A stretch of 64,000 nt of DNA, taken from positions 34,309 through 98,308 of the forward strand of contig NZ_LMAK01000036.1 in assembly GCF_001439665.1 (NCBI RefSeq). Reading direction: 5' to 3'. The notes under the pieces are model-generated. The model made no database searches. It saw only the letters and a program-made list of their open reading frames with translations, and was not told the origin of the DNA. Below are positions 52,810 through 61,832 of this stretch, in pieces; position 1 is the stretch's first letter, and each line of letters opens with the position of its first letter. A program made the translations under genes and the position numbers. This stretch comes from Formosa algae. GTDB taxonomy: Bacteria > Bacteroidota > Bacteroidia > Flavobacteriales > Flavobacteriaceae.

Positions 52810-54027
52810 TTAATTCCAGTTTAAGATTTTCTTGAAATCGTATGCTTCTGGATTTGGTAAATATTGTTTTGCTTTTTCGTAATCTTTTTCTTTAATATAA
52901 AATAGATTATCTATGAAAAGCTGAGCCATATCAGAATTGATATCGACTAATCTTGGTGGTATCTTTCCGTTTTCATCTTCAAAATCCTTTAAATATAAAG
53001 GCGTAATATCACCTTTTGAATTTGCACTAACGATACAACCTGAAATACCTTGATCGAACAACTTTTTCACACCTATTCCTAACAATGAACACAGTGTTAA
53101 ATCGAATGCTATAGGATTACAACATCTTAATTCGTAACCAAGTTCTACTGGTCTTGATTTTACGACTAAACCAATCTCTTTCAATTTGACTTGTAACAGA
53201 TAATTGAAAATATGTGACTTACTTACATTTCCCAATTCTGGATGCCCATGATCATCGTAAGTAAAATTAATTCCAGAATTTATAATTTCTTCTTCATCCA
53301 TAAAATGAAAAACACCCTCGCTAACTAAAGCTACTCCATATTCAACACCTTCTAATTTACATTTCACTATAGAAGATACAATCATATTTGTAAGCTTCTC
53401 GAATGTAATTTTTGTTTTGTTGAACATTTCAGGAATTATCATCATTTGAAAATGACATGCAGAAGCAATTCCAAATGCTAAATGCCCTGCCGAACGTCCC
53501 ATAGCAGACATAACAAACCAGTTTTCACTCGTTCTAGCATCTTCATAAACCGTATTCCCTATTCTAACCCCTTCGTCTTTAGCTGTATGAAATCCAAAAG
53601 TTGGGTTTCTATCAGGTAAAGGCAAATCGTTATCTATAGTTTTTGGTACGTGTACATGCTTTACGTCCAATTGTTCTGTTTGAAGAAATTTAGTTAATCT
53701 ATTGGCGGTAGACGCTGTATCGTCGCCGCCAATAGTAACTAATAATTTTACATTATTTTTCTTAAAAAAATCTGATTTAAAATCACTGTCTTTTGGTTTA
53801 AACCTACTCATAATTAAAGTAGATCCGCCACGACTAAAAATACGATCTGCATGGTGAAAATCAAAAACTTTAACTTCTGGCTCTTCAGAAAGCAATCCTT
53901 GGTACCCGTGATGCACACCTATTACTTTGTAACCATCTTTCATAAACGTTTTGGCTACAGTACTAATTACGGTATTAATTCCAGGTGCGGGCCCTCCGCC
54001 ACAAATAATTGCAATTGATTTTTCCAT
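52810..54027 (-). CDS. 6-phosphofructokinase, pyrophosphate-dependent type
   Basis: A 405-residue PfkA-family enzyme. The glycine-rich N-terminus CGGGPAPGINTV binds phosphate. GGDD at 100-103 and PKTIDND at 128-134 are the diagnostic Asp and Lys that favour pyrophosphate over ATP (ATP enzymes have GGDGS and usually Gly after T). It interconverts fructose 6-phosphate and fructose 1,6-bisphosphate, reversibly when PPi-linked. Its place between KDG kinase and KDPG aldolase suggests it runs toward F6P, making hexose from triose formed by uronate catabolism. The last point is inference. Confidence 0.88.
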   Translation of the reverse strand: MEKSIAIICGGGPAPGINTVISTVAKTFMKDGYKVIGVHHGYQGLLSEEPEVKVFDFHHADRIFSRGGSTLIMSRFKPKDSDFKSDFFKKNNVKLLVTIGGDDTASTANRLTKFLQTEQLDVKHVHVPKTIDNDLPLPDRNPTFGFHTAKDEGVRIGNTVYEDARTSENWFVMSAMGRSAGHLAFGIASACHFQMMIIPEMFNKTKITFEKLTNMIVSSIVKCKLEGVEYGVALVSEGVFHFMDEEEIINSGINFTYDDHGHPELGNVSKSHIFNYLLQVKLKEIGLVVKSRPVELGYELRCCNPIAFDLTLCSLLGIGVKKLFDQGISGCIVSANSKGDITPLYLKDFEDENGKIPPRLVDINSDMAQLFIDNLFYIKEKDYEKAKQYLPNPEAYDFKKILNWN

Positions 54028-54072
54028 GTATAAATCGTGTTTGTTTTTTAAATGATTTTAAGTTTTCAGTTA

Positions 54073-55119
54073 TTATCTAGCAACACGACCAGAAGCGTCT
54101 CCACCCATAAGTTTGTTAACTTCAGCAACAGTAGCTAAGTTAGCATCACCTTTAATAGTGTGTTTTAAACAAGATGCAGCAACAGCAAAGTCTAATGCAT
54201 TTTGATCGTTATCTGGGTATGTTAATAATCCGTAGATTAACCCTCCCATGAAAGAATCTCCACCACCTACTCTATCAACGATATCAGTAATTTGGTATTG
54301 ACGTGTTTCTAACATTTTAGTTCCATCGTATAATACTCCAGCCCAAGTGTTATGAGATGCAGAGATAGATCCTCTTAATGTTGTAATTACTTTTTTAGCT
54401 TTAGGGAATTTAGCCATCATTTGCTTACAAACAGATAAGAATGCTTCAGCTTTCACATCGTGTCCAGCAGTTTGAACAGCAGCACCATCAGGCTTAATTC
54501 CGAAATGCATTTCTGCATCTTCTTCATTTCCTAAAACAACATCACAGTAAGATGTTAATTCTGTCATTACAGCTTCTCTGTGCGCATCGTCACAGTAGTT
54601 CCATAATTTAGCACGGTAGTTTAAGTCTGTAGAAATTGTAATTCCTTTTTCACTTGCTGCTTTAACAGCTTCTAAACATACATCTGCAGAACTTTGAGAA
54701 ATAGCTGGAGTAATACCAGTCCAGTGAAACCACTCAACACCATCAAAAACAGTATCCCAATCAATCATTCCTGATTCAATTGTAGACATAGAAGAATGCG
54801 CTCTATCGTAAACCACTTTACTTCCTCTAGATACAGCACCAGTTTCTAAGAAATAAATTCCTAGACGCTCTCCACCCCATACAATTTTATCAACACCAAC
54901 GCCTCTTTTACGCATTTCCATCATAGCACACTCACCAATATCATTCTTTGGTAAACGCGTTACAAAGTCACAAGACACACCATAGTTCGCTAACGATACT
55001 GCTACGTTAGACTCTCCTCCTCCGTAAACAACATCAAAATTGTTAGCTTGAGAAAATCTTAAAAATCCTTGAGGAGCTAATCTTAACATGATTTCTCCAA
55101 ACGTTACTACTTTACTCAT
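54073..55119 (-). CDS. kdgK: 2-keto-3-deoxygluconate kinase (PfkB family)
   Basis: A 348-residue sugar kinase of the ribokinase fold. The N-terminal GGGESNVAVSLANYG is the PfkB signature 1, and DRVGGGDSF carries the catalytic base D288. Substrate-side features such as VYDRAHSSMS and DLNYRAKLW (D-x-N-x-R) match KDG kinase. It phosphorylates KDG from alginate or pectin breakdown. It is the first gene of the three-gene operon and is divergent from a lacI-type regulator. Confidence 0.93.
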   Translation of the reverse strand: MSKVVTFGEIMLRLAPQGFLRFSQANNFDVVYGGGESNVAVSLANYGVSCDFVTRLPKNDIGECAMMEMRKRGVGVDKIVWGGERLGIYFLETGAVSRGSKVVYDRAHSSMSTIESGMIDWDTVFDGVEWFHWTGITPAISQSSADVCLEAVKAASEKGITISTDLNYRAKLWNYCDDAHREAVMTELTSYCDVVLGNEEDAEMHFGIKPDGAAVQTAGHDVKAEAFLSVCKQMMAKFPKAKKVITTLRGSISASHNTWAGVLYDGTKMLETRQYQITDIVDRVGGGDSFMGGLIYGLLTYPDNDQNALDFAVAASCLKHTIKGDANLATVAEVNKLMGGDASGRVAR

Positions 55120-55218
55120 TTATTTAAATTTATATTAATTAAGTTTTACTTTTTAACAGGAATCCCATTCCTCTTTGTATTTTTACAATGATAAAATTAT
55201 TCAATAATTACCATTAAG

Positions 55219-55331
55219 ACAAACGTTTGTGCAAATCTTTTATATTTCCCTATTCAATTCAAAATCAAGAATTGATTCAGATTTTATACTGAAATGAACC
55301 GCAAAAGGAATATATTTGTTCAAACGATTGA
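55219..55331. promoter_or_regulatory. LacI-type operators between kdgK and the lacI gene
   Basis: ACAAACGTTTGT at 55219-55230 is a perfect 12-bp palindrome with the central CG typical of LacI-family operators. TCAAACGATTGA at 55320-55331 is a second, imperfect copy. TATATTTG at 55311-55318 fits a -7 element for the lacI gene, so the second operator would sit just downstream and allow autoregulation. The first lies 100 bp before kdgK. Confidence 0.65.
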
Positions 55332-55349
55332 CCAAATTTACATAAAATT

Positions 55350-56378
55350 TTGAAAAACAAAAGAAAAACGACCATAAAAGATATAGCAAATGTGTTAAAT
55401 ATTACGCCTTCTGCTGTTTCAAGGGCGTTACATAACCATCCTAGAATCAGTGATAAGACTAAGGCTGCAGTGAAAAAAGTAGCTAAAGAGTTAGATTATC
55501 AGCCCAATCATTTAGCCTCTGCCCTACGTAGTGGAAAAAGTAAATTGGTGGGGATTATTGTAGCTAAAACCAACAGTTACTTCTTTTCGTCTGTCGTAGA
55601 AAACATAGAATCCGAGCTTAATAAAAAGGGATACAATCTTATCATTACACAGTCTAACGAATCTTTTGAAAAAGAGTGCAGAAATATTGATGCCCTTTTA
55701 CAAACTCAAGTCGATGGTATTATTGCTTCTTTAGCGAATGAGACCGTAACGTTCGATCATTATAACAAAATTAAAGAAAAAGGCATTCCGTTAATCTTAT
55801 TTGATCGTGGTGAAAATGATATTGGTGTAGATTATGTAGGTATAGATGATTACCAAAGTAGTAATATTGTTGTAAACCACTTAGTAGAACAAGGCTGTAA
55901 GCGTATTGCACACATTGCAGGTTATAGTCATACCAGAATATATAAAAACAGAATTAGAGGGTATAAGGATGCGTTAAAAAAGCATGAATTACCAGAAGAC
56001 GAAGATCTATTATTAGAAGGAAGTTTATCTATAGAAGATGGAAGAGCTAAAATGGAACAACTTTTAAAACTTCCTATTTTACCTGATGCAGTTTATGCTG
56101 CTGGCGATTATGCTGCCTTAGGTGCCTTACAAGTGCTACAAGAGCACAATATTAAAGTCCCTGAACAAATTGCATTGGTAGGATTTAGTAACGAACCTTT
56201 TACATCACTCGTATCTCCTTCTATTTCTAGTATATACCAACATAATAAAGAGATTGGTAAATTAGTAGCCAAACAGTTTTTACTGCGTGTAAATGATAAA
56301 AACTACAAGCCTGTACTACATAAAAGTATTTTGGAACCTGAATTAATTATTAGAGATTCTTCTAGAAAACTAAAATAA
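55350..56378 (+). CDS. LacI family transcriptional regulator
   Basis: A 342-residue regulator, starting with TTG at 55350. The helix-turn-helix and hinge (TIKDIANVLNITPSAVSRAL ... NHLASALRSGKS) are followed by a periplasmic-binding-type effector domain with two lobes (about 62-335), including AYSPSISSIYQ-like C-terminal motifs (SPSISSIYQHNKEIG). It is divergent from the KDG operon and probably represses it until KDG or a related uronate is present. Confidence 0.92.
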   Translation: MKNKRKTTIKDIANVLNITPSAVSRALHNHPRISDKTKAAVKKVAKELDYQPNHLASALRSGKSKLVGIIVAKTNSYFFSSVVENIESELNKKGYNLIITQSNESFEKECRNIDALLQTQVDGIIASLANETVTFDHYNKIKEKGIPLILFDRGENDIGVDYVGIDDYQSSNIVVNHLVEQGCKRIAHIAGYSHTRIYKNRIRGYKDALKKHELPEDEDLLLEGSLSIEDGRAKMEQLLKLPILPDAVYAAGDYAALGALQVLQEHNIKVPEQIALVGFSNEPFTSLVSPSISSIYQHNKEIGKLVAKQFLLRVNDKNYKPVLHKSILEPELIIRDSSRKLK

Positions 56379-56420
56379 AACGTTAGTATAGCTGTTATAT
56401 CATTTTTTATAAGATATAAC

Positions 56421-56476
56421 AAAGCTTGTAACCTACATAGAAACAATCTCTTATTTCTGAGTTAGCTACAAGCTTT
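56421..56476. terminator. Convergent terminator between lacI and the EF-hand gene
   Basis: AAAGCTTGTA (56421-56430) pairs with TACAAGCTTT (56467-56476) around a long, partly paired loop. A second short hairpin GTTATATC/GATATAAC lies just upstream. The U-tract is short, so efficiency is uncertain. Confidence 0.55.
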
Positions 56477-56522
56477 ACTTTTAGATTTGCATGTTACAAC
56501 ACCTTATTGTGGCGTAACTTTA

Positions 56523-56864
56523 CTATTTCTTACCCGGTGGTCTTTGTCCGCCTTCAGGTTTTGGTGCGTTTTCTAATTCTGTTTTAGAAACAAAACCATC
56601 ACCGTCTGTATCGATCTCAGAGAAGGATTCGGCTATAGGACCTTTCAGTTCGTTTTCAGCTAATTTCCCATCTTTATTTGTATCCATTTCAGACAACAAG
56701 GTATCAAACGTTGGTGGTCCTCCTGGTCTGCGATCTGGATGCGCTTTTTCGGTTTTGCGAGTGTCGGCTTCTACTGTTGTTTGTTGTTCCGCTTTTTTGT
56801 CTTTCTTAGACTCACAAGCAAAAAACACACAAGCAAAAGCGCCTAAAAGTAATATTCTTTTCAT
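56523..56864 (-). CDS. EF-hand lipoprotein
   Basis: A 113-residue lipoprotein (lipobox FFAC, Cys 17) with a charged linker and two EF-hand calcium-binding loops, DTNKDGKLAENE and DTDGDGFVSKTE, each with the canonical DxNxDGxIxxxE pattern. It ends KPEGGQRPPGKK. It is homologous in layout to the EF-hand protein at 62675-62959, at the other end of the YHYH cluster. Calcium-dependent recognition or signalling is inferred. Confidence 0.87.
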   Translation of the reverse strand: MKRILLLGAFACVFFACESKKDKKAEQQTTVEADTRKTEKAHPDRRPGGPPTFDTLLSEMDTNKDGKLAENELKGPIAESFSEIDTDGDGFVSKTELENAPKPEGGQRPPGKK

Positions 56865-56916
56865 GTTTAAGGTTTTATATTAATATTTCACTTTTTGAAC
56901 ACAAAATGCATTCAAT

Positions 56917-57594
56917 TTAAATGGTTTTCTTGTTTTTACTAACCTGTGTCACCACTGTTTCGTTACTTAATTCGTAACAACTTTTGGCTTTTTGTAATCC
57001 ATATCTAACTCCGTTTTTTACTATAAAATTGCGATACAGACTTCTGTTAATTCTCCATGCTTGTTGCAAACCAAAGAGGCGATCGTTTTTATACCGGTAT
57101 GAATATGATAAATTTCCATTTTCGAACCAATTTTTATGAGAGCCTTCTTTCTTTTGATCGTAATAATTATATTCAAATTTTAAATTTCCGTTACTTTTCC
57201 AATAGGCAACATGTGTTCCAATAGCTAGCCCATTACGGTAATATCTAATCTCGTACGGTTTACCATTGTCATAAAAACTACGATACGTCCCATGAAGTTT
57301 GCCGTTTAAGACAGAACTATACGTTTTAACGTCGTATCCTTTTAAAACAGTGTAAACTATACCTGAATAGGGTTTATTTTGCAGGAGATACAAACCATTT
57401 ATATATGTTAAGTTTGAATTTGTAAACGCTATAGTATCTATTGGAATAGCACTAACATCTATAAAATAATCGAATGTATCATCTGCATGTGCTTCATGAA
57501 TTATTGAAGTTTTTGAAGTCTCACGATCTTTACAACTCTGACATACTGAAAGTGTTATTAGGATTATCAGACTATGAAAAAACAACTGCTTCAT
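56917..57594 (-). CDS. MORN/YwqK-type repeat lipoprotein
   Basis: A 225-residue lipoprotein (Cys 21, VCQSC) with repeats of the MORN/YwqK type: GKPYEIRYYRNGLAIGTHVA, NGNLKFEYNYYDQKKEG, NGNLSYSYRYKND. NCBI-style naming calls such proteins YwqK family antitoxin, but no toxin gene is present. It follows YHYH gene 3 by 18 bp in the export cluster. Confidence 0.75.
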   Translation of the reverse strand: MKQLFFHSLIILITLSVCQSCKDRETSKTSIIHEAHADDTFDYFIDVSAIPIDTIAFTNSNLTYINGLYLLQNKPYSGIVYTVLKGYDVKTYSSVLNGKLHGTYRSFYDNGKPYEIRYYRNGLAIGTHVAYWKSNGNLKFEYNYYDQKKEGSHKNWFENGNLSYSYRYKNDRLFGLQQAWRINRSLYRNFIVKNGVRYGLQKAKSCYELSNETVVTQVSKNKKTI

Positions 57595-57612
57595 CTTAAC
57601 TACAACGTGTAT

Positions 57613-58419
57613 TTATTCTGTAAACGTGCCTTTAGTACCATAATAATCTCCAGATTTAATAACGTATAAACCAGAAGTAGAATACACATCGTTACTTACA
57701 TGATAATGATAAATCGCTTCAGAAAAATCACTAGTAACTCCTACATGTCCACCATTTTCATCAAGATCGTCTGGATAAGAATCATCCATATCTTTTCGGC
57801 CATATACTGGGAATCCGTCTCTTAAAAACCCGATAAGATTAGAATCGTCTACAGTTAAATACTCCCCTTCACAATGGTAATGATAATCTTCATTCGGGCC
57901 AGGATGTGCTCCAGACGCATCAAATGTTCCCCATGCATCTTCAGCTAATAATCCGCCACCTTCATAATCATTATATAGCGGCACTCCATTAAGTGCCATC
58001 CCAACTGGACCAAAATCTGTTTGCTCTTTTTCACTGGCTTCTGCGGGATACGTTGGAATCGTCATTACATAATTAAAGGCAATCATGGTGGTATTCGCAT
58101 TTGCATGATTAGTCCCCGGAAAGTCTTCGTACATCTCGTGACCTTCTCCCCAATACGGAGTTTTATGGTCTGGTAATCCTGTGCTAGATATAGAAATATA
58201 ATCTCCGTTAACCTGAATGCTAACAGCTTCTGTATAATCGTTTATAAAATTAGCTTGAATCACAGTAGTAATATCTACAGTACCTTGAGAGTCTGTATCA
58301 TCATCTATTTCAATCTCTAAATCTGTGTCTGCATCACTACCATTATCACTACTACAAGACAGCACGAGTGTTAAAGTAATACACATGATATAAATTAACT
58401 TATAATGTATAGATTTCAT
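57613..58419 (-). CDS. YHYH domain lipoprotein 3
   Basis: A 268-residue lipoprotein (VLSC, Cys 22) with an Asp-rich linker, then a YHYH domain. The motif YHYH occurs twice, at 179-182 (NEDYHYHCEG) and 237-240, with NGVPLYN and LRDGFPVYGRKD between them as is typical of the family. The many exported histidines suggest metal binding. It is the shortest of three YHYH paralogues in this cluster and the only one with two intact motifs near conserved histidine pairs and little extra sequence. Confidence 0.87.
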   Translation of the reverse strand: MKSIHYKLIYIMCITLTLVLSCSSDNGSDADTDLEIEIDDDTDSQGTVDITTVIQANFINDYTEAVSIQVNGDYISISSTGLPDHKTPYWGEGHEMYEDFPGTNHANANTTMIAFNYVMTIPTYPAEASEKEQTDFGPVGMALNGVPLYNDYEGGGLLAEDAWGTFDASGAHPGPNEDYHYHCEGEYLTVDDSNLIGFLRDGFPVYGRKDMDDSYPDDLDENGGHVGVTSDFSEAIYHYHVSNDVYSTSGLYVIKSGDYYGTKGTFTE

Positions 58420-58429
58420 ATTATAAATT

Positions 58430-59038
58430 TTAGTTCTGATTACCGGACAAAATCAATTTTCTGCCCACAAATACACTAGGAACCATAATGGCTAAAATCC
58501 ATAAATAATTCGTCTGAGACTGTTCCTTATCAATTATCATTTTATTATTTTCAAAAAGAACAGTTGTGCTATACTTATTCTTTTCTGATAAAATAACTTT
58601 ACTTGTTTCTCCGTTTAATAACACTGAAAAAACAGTTTGATGATGCTCGTTCTCTGAAAACGCATATATATTAAGATTTAAAGTTTCTACCGTTTTAGGC
58701 AATTCTGAAGTGATAAATTTTAAATCTGTTTCGTGATTTCCTAATTTCAATCCGCCATTTAAAAGCGTGATACGGTTTCCGTTAATTTCTAAATTAAAAT
58801 TCTCTTTAATATATTTAACAGCCAACAGTTTATACTCATCTGCAGACAAAGCAACCAAGTCTAAATTGGAATAATGTTTTGCTAAAGCTTCTTGAAATCC
58901 AGCTTGACTTAAACTCACGTTTAGGATTCCAAATTCTTGATTTATTTCTAAATAATAAGCCGCAGATAACGGATTATGTGCCTGTGCCATTTGCAAAGAC
59001 ATGATTGTATACAAACAGAAAAAAAGTATCCTTCTCAT
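58430..59038 (-). CDS. Exported membrane-anchored protein with predicted N-terminal histidine (module 2)
   Basis: A protein of 202 residues from the ATG at 59036-59038 (MRRILFFCLY), which avoids the 35-nt overlap of the longer frame with YHYH gene 2. The signal peptide ends AQA|H, so the mature protein would start with His (HNPLSAAYYLEI). A beta-rich exported domain is followed by one C-terminal membrane helix (about 181-197) and a short basic tail. It is homologous in layout to the protein at 60079-60753. Its family is not clear to me; an N-terminal His is a copper ligand in CopC-like and other proteins. Confidence 0.65.
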   Translation of the reverse strand: MRRILFFCLYTIMSLQMAQAHNPLSAAYYLEINQEFGILNVSLSQAGFQEALAKHYSNLDLVALSADEYKLLAVKYIKENFNLEINGNRITLLNGGLKLGNHETDLKFITSELPKTVETLNLNIYAFSENEHHQTVFSVLLNGETSKVILSEKNKYSTTVLFENNKMIIDKEQSQTNYLWILAIMVPSVFVGRKLILSGNQN

Positions 59039-59045
59039 AACCTTA

Positions 59046-60041
59046 TTAATTATATGTAAAACTATTATTTGCAGCGACACCTTTTAAACATTTTGGTACA
59101 TTAGGCGCATCTGTATTACTGGCTACATAATGGTATGTTCCTTCTGGAAACTCTGTCGTTTCGGCTGTTCTTCCACCACAATCATCTAAATCGTCTGGTT
59201 CTACAGCATACGCATAAATAGGAAAACCATCTTTAGCAAAACCAATAAGTTTAGTATCTGTAACTTGCTCTATTAACGTACAACTTACATCTGTTATACC
59301 ATTAGCATCTAAAACTTGATTCATAGATTCTGGAATAAAATGCCAGTGGTAATAGCCTGCAGGATCGTGATGACCACCACATGGATCTAGAGACGGTATA
59401 TTTCCTGCAACTTCTCTTCCTGGATTTGCTACAGACGGCGGATCTCCGTTAATTGGCACACCATCTAAAGATACTCCTACCAATTCTATAGTATCTATAT
59501 CGTTATTTGAAGACGCTAATTTTGGCGTAGCAGGAATTAAAAATGTTAGTTCCAACTCGTTATCTGGAGCAGCTTCTAAACAATAAGACAAATCTGCATC
59601 TACAGCGCCTGAAACAAAATCGTCTATATTTATATTACCTTCATCATCAATAATATCGTAACCATCGGCCTCCATAGCATTAAATAATTCTGCTTTCATA
59701 ACTTGAAATCCAGGATTTGTATCGCCATCGTAAATACCTAAACCTCCAATATCTTCAATGGTTTCTGGACAATACGGACCATTTTCAACAGGATTACTCG
59801 AAAATGTAAGTTGAAAACATTCTGCTGAAGTGCCATCTTCAAGAGTCGCTGTAACAGTTTCTATTGATAATAATGACGTTGAATTGAATAATGATTCTGA
59901 AATCAAATAATCGCCATCTTCTGACGTGTCTGTTTCGCTATCTGTATCACTATCCGAATTACTACTGCTACATGAGCTGTAGCCTATTAAAGTGAGCAGA
60001 GCTACAAAACAAAATCCGAATATATATTTGTTGTTTTTCAT
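59046..60041 (-). CDS. YHYH-family lipoprotein 2
   Basis: A protein of 331 residues from the ATG at 60039-60041 (MKNNKYIFGF); the longer frame to 60068 adds nine residues. Lipobox YSSC with Cys 24 is followed by an S/D/T-rich linker. The YHYH-type motif is YYHWHF near residue 232, after a CGGHHDP motif, and TYHY appears near the end. DGDTNPGF and a CPETIEDIGGLG segment match YHYH protein 1. It lies 11 bp after the anchored protein of module 1. Confidence 0.83.
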   Translation of the reverse strand: MKNNKYIFGFCFVALLTLIGYSSCSSSNSDSDTDSETDTSEDGDYLISESLFNSTSLLSIETVTATLEDGTSAECFQLTFSSNPVENGPYCPETIEDIGGLGIYDGDTNPGFQVMKAELFNAMEADGYDIIDDEGNINIDDFVSGAVDADLSYCLEAAPDNELELTFLIPATPKLASSNNDIDTIELVGVSLDGVPINGDPPSVANPGREVAGNIPSLDPCGGHHDPAGYYHWHFIPESMNQVLDANGITDVSCTLIEQVTDTKLIGFAKDGFPIYAYAVEPDDLDDCGGRTAETTEFPEGTYHYVASNTDAPNVPKCLKGVAANNSFTYN

Positions 60042-60078
60042 AATAAATGGGATTAAGATTGAATACATAATACAGTTA

Positions 60079-60753
60079 TTAAACCACCTCTTTTACAACT
60101 TTAGGGTTAAAAGCTGGAATTAGTTTCTCCTTTTTTTTGAGTTTAAAAACCAAACCTATAATACCAAGCATCGCTAAAAAGACAACTACATACCATTTTA
60201 AACCACTGCTAGCTAAGCTATTTGTAGTGTTTACTAAAGTAAATTTAGTATCTTCAAGTTTAACTTTAGCTTTAAAATTATTCGCCTTTTCTAAAGCAAA
60301 TAAATTTCTATTTACACCATTTTTTAAAATCATAAACGTGTTTTTACTTTTAAAAATATTCTGAAACATGGTATTATTTAAAGTTACCGTTTTAAACGTT
60401 TCTGGCACATCTATTAAATACACTACTAAAGTCTCATGGCCTAATTTAATTTTAGGACGACTTAACTCAATATTCTGACCATCAACAGTTAACTCTAAAT
60501 TTTTAGCCATTAAATTGAATACTAATTGTTCAAATTCTTCTGGAGTATTGTACCCTTTAACGGTATACTCATTATTGACCACACTTTCAAAAGCCGAAAG
60601 TGCAGCTCTAACCTGAAGTGTCCATTGTCCGTTTTTCGTTTCTACTAATACGGTACTAGATTGCGATGTTGAGTGTGCCAAAGCTAGCATTGGCATTAAC
60701 ATCCAGATAAAGAATGCAATCACTCGATTTTTTTTTCCTGTTTTATAAAACAT
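60079..60753 (-). CDS. Exported membrane-anchored protein with predicted N-terminal histidine (module 1)
   Basis: A protein of 224 residues from the ATG at 60751-60753 (MFYKTGKKNR), preferred to a GTG six bases upstream; it overlaps the YHYH 1 stop by 11 nt. The signal peptide ends ALA|H, so the mature protein would begin HSTSQSSTVLVE. A beta-rich domain (about 35-190) precedes a C-terminal membrane helix (about 188-208) and a basic tail. It pairs in order and topology with the protein at 58430-59038, but the two share little sequence. Confidence 0.67.
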   Translation of the reverse strand: MFYKTGKKNRVIAFFIWMLMPMLALAHSTSQSSTVLVETKNGQWTLQVRAALSAFESVVNNEYTVKGYNTPEEFEQLVFNLMAKNLELTVDGQNIELSRPKIKLGHETLVVYLIDVPETFKTVTLNNTMFQNIFKSKNTFMILKNGVNRNLFALEKANNFKAKVKLEDTKFTLVNTTNSLASSGLKWYVVVFLAMLGIIGLVFKLKKKEKLIPAFNPKVVKEVV

Positions 60754-61750
60754 AAGCACCTCTTAAACCATTAATAAAGTTGTTATTTCCTGCTTCATCT
60801 ACATGATAGTGATACCCTCGAACATCGTCTGAGTGTCCACGTAAATCGTCTAAATCTGTAGGCTCATTTCCATCTTCATCTAACAATTCATAAATAGCAT
60901 ATCCATCTAAAGCGTAACCAATTTGTGCAGCGTGACCATCTTCTTGATCGACAGTTGTGCTATAGCCTGTTGCCGCATGATAGTGATACCCTTGGTGTAC
61001 ATTTATATGTCCTCCAGCATCGTCAAACGGCGCTAAAGTGTAAGCACTTAAAATATTACTTGTAGGTGCTGGCGCAGAAAATTCTATACCATTTAAAGCA
61101 ATACCACGAGTTGTAGGGACTGTACTTTGAGCACCACCTGCTGTATTGAAATAAGTCGCACTACTTTGATATACCGGTGTAATAGGAATTAACCACGTTT
61201 GAGACACACTTGTAATATAATCTGGAATACACTCTACACAGAAATTCTCATATTCTGTACCAACATCTGGATTCGCTGCATTAATACAATCTTCTTCTGT
61301 TTCTGTAATATATACATCACCATTATCATCGTACATTAACCAATTATCATCATTATAAAAAGTGGCCATGTTTTTTATAAACGCTCCATCTACATCGTAC
61401 ACCTCTCCGTCTTCAAGCCAAATCCCTCCTGCTTCAGCATCATCGTCTATATTATCCGGACACCAAGGTCCCATATTATGATCTGCCGGTACACTTGTCG
61501 TTACTATTTGATAACAATCTGCGCTAGAACCATCCGATAACGAACAAGGCACTGTGGTAATTGTTAACGTTTCGCCTTCGGTATAAAAATATGTAGCATC
61601 AACATCTATAGACACACTATCATCGGTCTCTTCTGTATCGGTATCTGTTGTACTATCACTGTCGCTGCTAGAACATGAACTAAAACCCACTACTATTACT
61701 GTAAATAAAGTGAATCTTAATACTGGTATTTTTAAATGTCTTAATTTCAT
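60743..61750 (-). CDS. YHYH-family lipoprotein 1
   Basis: A 335-residue lipoprotein (FSSC, Cys 26) with an S/D/T/E-rich linker. YHYH occurs near residues 255 (HQGYHYHAATGY) and 315 (RGYHYHVDEAG). Between them are ALDGYAIYELL and DEDGNEPTDLDDLRGH, a calcium-loop-like segment. Its cysteines (for example C77 region, CVEC near 175) suggest disulfides. It opens the alternating series of YHYH and anchored proteins. Confidence 0.85.
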   Translation of the reverse strand: MKLRHLKIPVLRFTLFTVIVVGFSSCSSSDSDSTTDTDTEETDDSVSIDVDATYFYTEGETLTITTVPCSLSDGSSADCYQIVTTSVPADHNMGPWCPDNIDDDAEAGGIWLEDGEVYDVDGAFIKNMATFYNDDNWLMYDDNGDVYITETEEDCINAANPDVGTEYENFCVECIPDYITSVSQTWLIPITPVYQSSATYFNTAGGAQSTVPTTRGIALNGIEFSAPAPTSNILSAYTLAPFDDAGGHINVHQGYHYHAATGYSTTVDQEDGHAAQIGYALDGYAIYELLDEDGNEPTDLDDLRGHSDDVRGYHYHVDEAGNNNFINGLRGAYVL

Positions 61751-61832
61751 GGTTTTTAGGTTTTATGTTGATTATTTTCTTTTTTGACATTGAAGCCAGG
61801 TTTTATTAATTAAACTGTATCACAGATTACTT

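Noticed and set aside
56917..57594. Toxin-antitoxin system suggested by the YwqK-type repeats
   Set aside because: The protein is an exported lipoprotein and no toxin-like gene is adjacent; the antitoxin name is only a family label.
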